Shown piece after piece: positions 1 through 4,654 of a DNA stretch of 5,562 bases; position 1 is the stretch's first letter; the number at the start of each line of letters is the position of its first letter. The stretch comes from Synergistaceae bacterium (lineage in GTDB: Bacteria; Synergistota; Synergistia; Synergistales; Aminobacteriaceae). The translations under genes were made by a program, and so were the position numbers. The notes under the pieces are model-generated. The model was not told where the DNA came from. It did not search any database and saw only the letters and a program-made list of their open reading frames with translations. The stretch lies in the NCBI GenBank assembly GCA_017427625.1, contig JAFRSL010000222.1, forward strand, positions 1 to 5,562. Direction: 5' to 3'.

Positions 1-53
1 ATACCCGATACCCAATACCCAATACCCAATACCCAATACCCAATACCCAATAC
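1..53. repeat. Heptanucleotide tandem repeat, unit ATACCCA
   Basis: Seven complete 7-base units lie head to tail, followed by a partial ATAC. The first unit ends in G instead of A; the other six are identical. The array starts at the window edge, so it may extend further upstream. The unit length is not a multiple of three and no convincing reading frame crosses it, so it looks like an intergenic simple-sequence array. Arrays of this kind change copy number by slipped-strand replication. Whether it affects the downstream genes, whose first start codon is more than 300 bases away, cannot be told from the sequence. Confidence 0.95.
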
Positions 54-101
54 TATTATGTGCATACTTTTCATGTTTTGTCAAGAGTGAGACTGCCTGT
101 T

Positions 102-112
102 TGCATGATGCA
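102..112. promoter_or_regulatory. Small palindrome TGCAT-G-ATGCA, possible operator
   Basis: The two 5-base arms are perfect inverted complements around a single central base. TGCAT also occurs at 61-65 and 171-175 in the same leader. It lies upstream of the best promoter-like sequence, where an activator or repressor could bind. An 11-base palindrome can arise by chance in AT-rich DNA, so this is only a candidate. Confidence 0.2.
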
Positions 113-161
113 CTATTCCGTTTCATTCACCTATGTGTGAAATTTAATCCTTTCTGAAATT

Positions 162-191
162 TTGTGACTTTGCATTTAGATATTTTACACT
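162..191 (+). promoter_or_regulatory. Weak sigma-70-like promoter candidate
   Basis: TTGTGA at 162-167 matches the -35 consensus at four of six positions. TACACT at 186-191 matches the -10 consensus at four of six. The spacer is 18 bases. It would give a 5' leader of roughly 180 bases before the first gene. Other weak pairs exist in this AT-rich region, so this is just the best of several poor matches. Confidence 0.25.
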
Positions 192-235
192 ATGAAAGTT
201 TAGCAGGCCATGATGAATTTACAGGGGAATTTTAC

Positions 236-263
236 AAGAAGACGGAAAAAGTTTTTTCTTCTT
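236..263 (+). other. AT-rich hairpin in the operon leader
   Basis: Positions 236-242 (AAGAAGA) pair with 257-263 (TCTTCTT). After a three-base bulge, 246-249 pair with 253-256 around a three-base loop. The inner arms are A-run and T-run, so the structure is weak. No T-tract follows the outer stem, so it is not a standard intrinsic terminator. It could be a leader structure or merely a purine run followed by a pyrimidine run. Confidence 0.25.
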
Positions 264-360
264 CATCGCAATACCAGTAAAATTATGTTTGCAATATAGA
301 GCGATTGTGAATAAAATTATCTCTGTTCAATTATCAAATTTTCAACAAATTCTATATGTC

Positions 361-366
361 AGGAGC
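361..366 (+). promoter_or_regulatory. Shine-Dalgarno site that sets the dehydrogenase start
   Basis: AGGAGC lies nine bases before the ATG at 376. The alternative in-frame TTG at 289 lacks a comparable site, and the 29 residues it would add precede the point where the family's N-terminal strand begins. This site therefore favours ATG 376. The same AGGAGCGTAA string precedes the HMG-CoA lyase family gene. Confidence 0.75.
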
Positions 367-375
367 GTAATAGTT

Positions 376-1254
376 ATGCAGATTGATATTAACAGCAGAC
401 TCATAGCACTAATCGGAACACCTCTCGGCCAGTCATTCGCCGCCCGTATGCAGAACTCAGCATATCAGGCCGCCGGATTCAACATGGTCTACTGCTACTG
501 TGAAGCAGACAGCACCCACCTCAAGGAAATCATCGACGGAATCCGCTACATGCCCACCTTCCTCGGCTGCGCTGTAACGAAGCCCAACAAAGTCGAAGTC
601 ATGCAGTACCTCGATGACTATGATCCCCTCTGCAAGAAGATGGGAAGCTCCAACACCGTCGTCAAGACCGCTGAAGGCAAGCTCGTCGGCTACAACACAG
701 ACGGATACGGCGCACTCAGGGACATTCTTGAGCAGGGCTGCACGATCAAGGACAAGGTAATGTTCTCATTCGGCGCGGGCGGAACTGGCAGGAGCGTTTG
801 CCTCGAACTCGCTGAAGCCGGCGCAAAGAGAATCTACATCTCCTCACGTTCAGAGATGTGCGAGACCCTCAGCAACGAGATCAACGGATTCTACCCCGGC
901 GTCTGCGTACCCATTCGTTCAGCAGATGAGGCAGCAATCGCAAAGGCTCTCGGCGAGACAGACATCATTCTCAACCTCTCAGGTCTCGGAATGCGCGGCA
1001 AGGAAGAGTACACCTGCGTCGACAAGAAATACCTCAAGCCCTCACACGTTTGCTTCGATGCAACGTACAACCCCGCAATCACACGTTTCCTCAAAGAAGC
1101 CGCTGAGGTAGGCTGCAAGACCATCAACGGACTCGGAATGACACTGTATCAGGGTCTCCGTCAGATTCAGCTCTGGACAGGCGGAAAGGCCGTTCCACTG
1201 GATGTAATGCGCCAGACCCTCGAGACAATCATGAAGGAAAAAGAAGGCAAGTAG
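376..1254 (+). CDS. Shikimate/quinate dehydrogenase, YdiB/AroE family
   Basis: A 292-residue NAD(P)-dependent oxidoreductase that would interconvert shikimate and 3-dehydroshikimate, or quinate and 3-dehydroquinate, in the cytoplasm. The N-terminal substrate domain shows IGTPLGQS (13-20), the VTKPNK segment with catalytic Lys72, SSNT (91-94) and NTDG with catalytic Asp109. The 37-residue Lys-Asp spacing equals that of E. coli AroE. The Rossmann domain carries GAGGTGRS (133-140), then NLSGLGM, YNP (231-233) and a C-terminal Gln259/WTG block. Wording such as RMQN, PNK and GCKTINGLGM resembles YdiB more than biosynthetic AroE. Oddities: the second Ser of the usual HSxSP motif is Ala22, and the usual Asn of NVT is Ala66, so the substrate may differ from shikimate. 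SSRS (156-159) sits where NADP-type enzymes have an NRT-like motif, so cofactor choice is open. Length is normal. It heads the gene cluster, 69 bases before the next gene. Confidence 0.9.
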   Translation: MQIDINSRLIALIGTPLGQSFAARMQNSAYQAAGFNMVYCYCEADSTHLKEIIDGIRYMPTFLGCAVTKPNKVEVMQYLDDYDPLCKKMGSSNTVVKTAEGKLVGYNTDGYGALRDILEQGCTIKDKVMFSFGAGGTGRSVCLELAEAGAKRIYISSRSEMCETLSNEINGFYPGVCVPIRSADEAAIAKALGETDIILNLSGLGMRGKEEYTCVDKKYLKPSHVCFDATYNPAITRFLKEAAEVGCKTINGLGMTLYQGLRQIQLWTGGKAVPLDVMRQTLETIMKEKEGK

Positions 1255-1268
1255 GAAATTGGAATCAT

Positions 1269-1291
1269 ACCGCCGCTAACACATGGGCGGT
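1269..1291 (+). other. Small GC hairpin between first and second genes
   Basis: ACCGCC at 1269-1274 pairs with GGCGGT at 1286-1291 around an 11-base loop. A second possible short stem, TTCG at 1291-1294 with CGAA at 1305-1308, overlaps it by one base. No T-run follows, so it does not look like an intrinsic terminator. It could act in mRNA processing or in tuning expression between the first gene and the rest. It sits in the only long gap (69 bases) among the first four genes. Confidence 0.35.
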
Positions 1292-1323
1292 TCGTTCATT
1301 CACACGAAAGGAGAAAAATTATA

Positions 1324-2181
1324 ATGGCACGCAAATTTTCATTAGCATACCTCACAATCCCCGGAACTAACCCGATGGATCAGATCAAGATTGCCAAAGA
1401 GGCCGGTTACGATTACGTCAGCCTCCGCACAATCCCGATGCACCTTCCCGGCGAACCCTCGTTCCTCCCGCAGGACGACCCCAAGCTCTTTGCTGACATC
1501 AAAGCAGCACTCAAAGAGTACGATATGCCCCTCATGGACATTGAGCTTGCACGTATCCGCAAGGATCTTGACATCAACGAGTACAAGCCCGCTTTCGAGG
1601 CAGCCGCGAAACTCGGAGCAACTGACGTTCTCGGTTCAGTCTGGACACGCGACCGCAAATGGTACACAGAGACAGCCGGAAAAGTCGCAGACATGGCAAA
1701 AGAGTTCGGCCTCATGTTCAACATCGAGTTCCTTCCTTGGGCGGGCGTAAGAAACCTTCAGGAAGACATCTCCCTCATCGATGACCTCTACAGGGACAAC
1801 GTTTTCGTGATGGTTGACACGCTCCACGCAGGACGCGCAGGCGTAACAGGCTCAGAGCTTGCAAGAACGCCGAGAAAGTACTTCCGCTTCATTCACCTCT
1901 GCGACGGACCCGCTGGCCCCGCAACTGAAGACATGCCGAAGGGCGACCCCGTACTCGACAACATCAAGGACGACCTTATGCTCTTCACAGCACGTGAGGG
2001 AAGAATGTACCCCGGCGAGGGCGCAATGGCAATCGCTGACATGGTGAAGGCAATGCCCAATATCCCGCTTTCGATCGAGCTTCCTAACTTGAAGGAAATC
2101 AAGGCTCGCGGAGTTGCAGGACACGCAAAGCAGTGCCTCGATGTAGCAAAGAAATACTTTGCCGCGAACGGAATCGACTAG
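1324..2181 (+). CDS. Xylose isomerase-like TIM-barrel protein, possible 3-dehydroshikimate dehydratase
   Basis: A 285-residue cytoplasmic protein of the sugar-phosphate isomerase/epimerase (AP endonuclease 2-like) superfamily. Candidate divalent-metal ligands fall at the usual strand ends: Glu135 in NIEFLPW, Asp165 in VDTLHAGR, His191 in FIHLCDG and Glu252 in LSIELPN. His168, three residues after the Asp, is also typical. A PGEG turn (230-233) precedes the last strands. The superfamily includes IolE/IolI-type inositol enzymes, sugar epimerases and the AsbF/QuiC-type 3-dehydroshikimate dehydratases that make protocatechuate. Sequence alone gives only the fold and metal site. The substrate guess rests on its place between a shikimate/quinate dehydrogenase and a 3-dehydroquinate dehydratase. 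An isomerase or epimerase acting on a related hydroxy-acid is the main alternative. AAGGAG (1308-1313) lies ten bases before the ATG. The stop is three bases before the next start. Confidence 0.85.
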   Translation: MARKFSLAYLTIPGTNPMDQIKIAKEAGYDYVSLRTIPMHLPGEPSFLPQDDPKLFADIKAALKEYDMPLMDIELARIRKDLDINEYKPAFEAAAKLGATDVLGSVWTRDRKWYTETAGKVADMAKEFGLMFNIEFLPWAGVRNLQEDISLIDDLYRDNVFVMVDTLHAGRAGVTGSELARTPRKYFRFIHLCDGPAGPATEDMPKGDPVLDNIKDDLMLFTAREGRMYPGEGAMAIADMVKAMPNIPLSIELPNLKEIKARGVAGHAKQCLDVAKKYFAANGID

Positions 2182-2184
2182 GCC

Positions 2185-2976
2185 ATGAAGACACTTAATG
2201 TACGCGGTGTAGAACTTGGCGCGGGTGTCCCGAAGACGATCGTCCCGATAGTCGCAAAAACTAAGGCCGACATTCTCGCAAAGGCAAAGGAGATCACACA
2301 GCTTCCGGCGGATTTGGTCGAGTGGAGAGCGGATTTCTACGAGGATTTGTTCCACACTCCTAAACTTCTGGAGACTCTGAAGGAATTACGCGGCGTTCTC
2401 GGAAATACTCCTATCCTCTTTACAATTAGGACAAAGCCAGAGGGCGGAGAGGTTAAGCCTACATTTTCGGATTATCAGGCTGCAAATAAGGCAGTAGCAC
2501 AGAGCGGAGACGCTGATCTTGTTGACGTTGAGATGTTCTGGGGAATTACTGACTGGAACGCCCCTGCATCAAATTATTCGGCGAAACTTGTTGAAGAAAT
2601 CCACAAAGCTGGCTGCCTCGTCGTTGGTTCACGTCATAACTTCTCGGCCACTCCGTCAAAAGGCGAAATCGTTACGACGCTGAAGAACCAGAAAGCCGCC
2701 GGAGCTGACATGCCCAAAGCCGCAGTAATGCCCAAGAGCAAAGAGGACGTTCTCGCAGTCATAGCCGCCTCCGTTGAGTTCGGTAATGATGCTGACAGGC
2801 CATTCCTCACAATCTCGATGGGGCCTCTCGGAATGATGAGCAGGGTCGCGTGTGAACTTTCGGGGTCTTGCATGACTTTCGGGGCAGCGGGTCAGGTTTC
2901 AGCACCGGGACAGATTCAGGTCGGCGAGCTGAAGGACATGCTAACGAAGATTCACAACGCACAGGCAGGAGCGTAA
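2185..2976 (+). CDS. aroD: 3-dehydroquinate dehydratase, type I
   Basis: A 263-residue class I enzyme that dehydrates 3-dehydroquinate to 3-dehydroshikimate through a Schiff base. All expected active-site residues are visible by comparison with remembered E. coli AroD: Glu46 and Arg48 (EWRAD), Arg82, Glu86 (EGGE), general acid/base His151 (SRHNF), Schiff-base Lys178 (DMPKAAVMP), Arg220 (MMSR) and Gln243 (SAPGQI). The N-terminus also aligns without a gap. It is about ten residues longer than the E. coli enzyme, mainly around 119-131 after the VDVEMF strand. The enzyme can serve aromatic biosynthesis or quinate breakdown; the dehydrogenase, TIM-barrel and transporter neighbours favour breakdown, and no other aro biosynthesis gene is present. 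It starts three bases after the preceding stop with only a weak purine stretch in front, so translation is probably coupled. The first half uses more T-ending and TTG/CTT codons than its neighbours. Confidence 0.95.
   Translation: MKTLNVRGVELGAGVPKTIVPIVAKTKADILAKAKEITQLPADLVEWRADFYEDLFHTPKLLETLKELRGVLGNTPILFTIRTKPEGGEVKPTFSDYQAANKAVAQSGDADLVDVEMFWGITDWNAPASNYSAKLVEEIHKAGCLVVGSRHNFSATPSKGEIVTTLKNQKAAGADMPKAAVMPKSKEDVLAVIAASVEFGNDADRPFLTISMGPLGMMSRVACELSGSCMTFGAAGQVSAPGQIQVGELKDMLTKIHNAQAGA
2967..2971 (+). promoter_or_regulatory. Shine-Dalgarno site inside the end of aroD
   Basis: AGGAG lies eight bases before the ATG at 2980, inside the last codons of the dehydratase gene. It supports this start, and supports a shared transcript with independent ribosome loading for the next gene. 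Confidence 0.7.
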
Positions 2977-2979
2977 ACT

Positions 2980-3906
2980 ATGAATTTACCAGAGAAAGTA
3001 ACAATGTGTGAGGTCGGTTTAAGGGACGGCATTCAGAACGAGAAAGTCTACCCCAACACTGACCAGAAGGTTGAAATTCTGCGCGGCTTCATTGATGCGG
3101 GCTACAAGGTCATCGAAGTAGGCTCGTTCATGCACCCCAAGAGAGTCCCGCAGATGGCAGACACTGATGATGTCTTCAAGAAAATCGGCGAAGTCCCCGA
3201 AGATGTCCAGCTCAGGGCGTTAATCCCCAACACTCGCGGCGTTCAGAGGGCTATCGACTGCGGCTGCAAGAAAGTCAAACTTAACGTTTCCGCAAGCCGT
3301 ATGCACAATCTGAAGAACCTCAACAGGACTCCTGAGGAGAGCGTTGCAGGTTTCGCGGACTGCGTGAAGATGGCAAACGAGAACAAAATCGAAATCTCCG
3401 GCTCAATCTCGATGCCCTTTGCGTCCCCTTGGGAGGGAAGAACACCCGTTGAGGACGTTGACGCAATAATCGAGGCATATTTGAAGGTCGGAATTGATGA
3501 GATCTCGCTTTCAGACGCATCAGGTCAGGCAGTACCGAATCAGGTCTACGAACTCTGCAAGCACGTCCGCGAGAAATATCCGCAGGCTTCGTGGTGGCTT
3601 CACTTCCACAACACGAGAGGCGCGGCAATGGCGAATATCCTTGCGGCTATGCAGGCTGGAATGACTCGCTTCGATGCCTCTTTCGGAGGACTCGGAGGCT
3701 GTCCGTTCGTTCCCGGCGCGGCTGGCAATATTTCGTCGGAAGATGTCATCAACATGCTTGACGAGATGGGAATTGAGACGGGCGTTGACGTTCTCAAGGT
3801 TATGGAGATGTCCCGCAAAGTCCGCGAGATTGTAGGCCATGATCTTGACAGCTACGTACTCAGGGCAGGACGGTCGAAAGACTTGATTGCCTCACAGGCG
3901 GAGTAA
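2980..3906 (+). CDS. HMG-CoA lyase family protein (DRE-TIM metallolyase)
   Basis: A 308-residue TIM-barrel lyase of the hydroxymethylglutaryl-CoA lyase family, which cleaves a 3-hydroxy-3-methylacyl-CoA to acetyl-CoA plus a keto acid. The residues of the family are present: Arg15-Asp16 in LRDGIQNE, Glu46 in EVGSF, Asp179, His208 and His210 in LHFHNTRG, Cys241 in the GGCP loop and Asn250 in GAAGN. By remembered numbering the human enzyme has the same residues with a constant offset of 25-26. Length is typical. Differences are SDASG (178-182) where classical HMG-CoA lyases have a GDTIG-like motif, and HNTRG for HDTYG. Bacterial paralogues with such changes exist, and the family also includes (R)-citramalyl-CoA lyase, so the substrate is open. 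It starts three bases after the dehydratase stop. No CoA-transferase or CoA-ligase is visible. A long palindromic spacer follows. Confidence 0.88.
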   Translation: MNLPEKVTMCEVGLRDGIQNEKVYPNTDQKVEILRGFIDAGYKVIEVGSFMHPKRVPQMADTDDVFKKIGEVPEDVQLRALIPNTRGVQRAIDCGCKKVKLNVSASRMHNLKNLNRTPEESVAGFADCVKMANENKIEISGSISMPFASPWEGRTPVEDVDAIIEAYLKVGIDEISLSDASGQAVPNQVYELCKHVREKYPQASWWLHFHNTRGAAMANILAAMQAGMTRFDASFGGLGGCPFVPGAAGNISSEDVINMLDEMGIETGVDVLKVMEMSRKVREIVGHDLDSYVLRAGRSKDLIASQAE

Positions 3907-3909
3907 ATA

Positions 3910-4010
3910 CCCTCCTATATCCCCCCTTAACAGGGGGGACGGGTCTTCTGCTTTTTCCGCCTCTCCTGCGAAAGGGGAGGTGTCTCGAAGAGACGGAGGG
4001 GTCGTCTTCT
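3910..4010. repeat. Compound palindromic intergenic element
   Basis: Three hairpins follow one another. First, 3920-3927 pair with 3932-3939 (a C-run and a G-run, eight base pairs, TAAC loop). Second, 3960-3966 pair with 3974-3980 (one G-T wobble, seven-base loop). Third, GTCTC at 3982-3986 pairs with GAGAC at 3990-3994 around a GAA loop. CCCTCC at 3910-3915 can also pair with GGAGGG at 3995-4000, closing the whole unit. GGGTCTTCT at 3941-3949 is echoed by GGGGTCGTCTTCT at 3998-4010. This layout resembles dispersed REP/MITE-like intergenic repeats. A single copy is visible here, so dispersal is inferred. Confidence 0.6.
3920..3956 (+). terminator. Possible imperfect terminator after the lyase gene
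   Basis: The eight-base-pair C/G hairpin at 3920-3939 is strong and lies just 14 bases after the lyase stop codon. The T-rich run, TTCTGCTTTTT, ends at 3956, and its TTTTT lies about 12 bases past the stem. That is too far for a textbook intrinsic terminator. It may cause partial termination or protect the 3' end of the enzyme-gene mRNA, which would separate enzyme and transporter expression levels. Confidence 0.35.
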
Positions 4011-4078
4011 CACTGTAAAGAGGTTTATGGATAGGGGTATCAAAAAAATAATTTACACAGTCAGGAGGATTTATTTTC

Positions 4079-4651
4079 ATGTTCAAATGGCTTGACGAGC
4101 ATTTCGAGGAAGTGCTTATGGTCATATTTCTGATACTGATCTCATGCGTCATGATGCTTCAGGTCGTCGTCAGAAAAATCCCGTTCATTCAGTCGCTCAC
4201 ATGGGCGGAGGAGTTTTCCCGCTTCATGTGGATCATGAGCGTGTTCATCTCCCTTCCTTACACAATAGGGAAAGCGAACATGCTCCGTGTCAGCGTAGTT
4301 CTTGACCTCATGCCCCAGAAATTACGCAAGGTCATCAATCTCTGCGTTGACGTAATCGTCGCGGCCTGCATGGCCCTTCTCGCCTATCACTCGGTCGAGT
4401 GCCTTAAATGGTCGGCGGGTGAGATGCTGGAGGGTGCAAAGGCTGAAACTTCCCCCGCTATGAACTGGCCTATGTGGTGGCTCTATGCGTGCGGGCTTTT
4501 CGGGTTTGCTCTTGCCACGTTGAGGGCGGTTCAGATGTTCTTCATTCATCTCAAGAACTTCAACGTCAAGGAGCTTACCACGCTTGAGCAGACACAGCTT
4601 GACGCTCAGGCCGAACTTGAGGCAGCAAAGTCAGCAGAGGGGGCGAAGTAA
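4079..4651 (+). CDS. TRAP transporter small permease, DctQ family
   Basis: A 190-residue inner-membrane protein, the small membrane subunit of a tripartite ATP-independent periplasmic transporter, which imports organic acids using an ion gradient together with a large permease and a periplasmic binding protein. Four hydrophobic segments are visible, at about 12-31, 46-63, 86-107 and 131-155. WAEEFSRFMWIM (42-53), just before and into the second helix, is characteristic of DctQ. A charged, Ala/Glu-rich C-terminal tail (about 160-190) could be cytoplasmic. AGGAGG at 4063-4068 lies ten bases before the ATG, the strongest ribosome site in the window. The gene follows a 172-base spacer after the enzyme genes and stops three bases before the large permease. 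The substrate cannot be read from this subunit; a hydroaromatic or other carboxylate is suggested only by the neighbours. Confidence 0.92.
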   Translation: MFKWLDEHFEEVLMVIFLILISCVMMLQVVVRKIPFIQSLTWAEEFSRFMWIMSVFISLPYTIGKANMLRVSVVLDLMPQKLRKVINLCVDVIVAACMALLAYHSVECLKWSAGEMLEGAKAETSPAMNWPMWWLYACGLFGFALATLRAVQMFFIHLKNFNVKELTTLEQTQLDAQAELEAAKSAEGAK

Positions 4652-4654
4652 CTC

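Larger units (their letters stand above)
54..375 (+). other. AT-rich gene-free leader upstream of the operon
   Basis: This stretch holds no convincing gene. It is clearly more AT-rich than the genes that follow. Visible elements are a perfect 5+1+5 palindrome at 102-112, a direct repeat of TGAAATTT at 138-145 and 155-162, a weak promoter-like pair at 162-191, and an AT-rich hairpin at 236-263. The Shine-Dalgarno sequence of the first gene closes the region. Its length suggests a long 5' untranslated leader, a regulator-binding region, or both. No known riboswitch class was recognised by eye. Confidence 0.6.

Noticed and set aside
58..140. Two tiny frames of 10-11 codons starting at 58 and 105
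   Set aside because: No ribosome binding sites, and the length is expected by chance in a spacer.
210..299. Small open frame for a 29-residue basic peptide (begins MMNLQGNF) in the leader, possibly a regulatory leader peptide
   Set aside because: The only purine-rich stretch in front (AGCAGG) is two bases from the ATG. There is no run of a regulatory amino acid, and no terminator-like hairpin with T-tract follows.
289..375. N-terminal extension of the dehydrogenase from a TTG at 289
   Set aside because: The added 29 residues match nothing expected in the family, lie in AT-rich leader-like sequence and lack a ribosome site. AGGAGC before ATG 376 is far better.
1852..2355. Minus-strand open frame of 167 codons across the TIM-barrel/aroD junction
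   Set aside because: It overlaps two well-supported genes on the other strand and its translation resembles no known family; it is a shadow frame.
3910..4010. CRISPR array
   Set aside because: The repeats here are inverted arms of hairpins, with no regular direct repeats and unique spacers.
4040..4078. Separate promoter for the transporter genes
   Set aside because: TTTACA at 4052-4057 looks like a -35 element, but no -10 element follows at the right distance before the start codon.
3892..4152. Minus-strand frame across the palindromic spacer
   Set aside because: It overlaps the start of the small permease gene and reads through hairpin sequence; the product is low-complexity and unlike any family.
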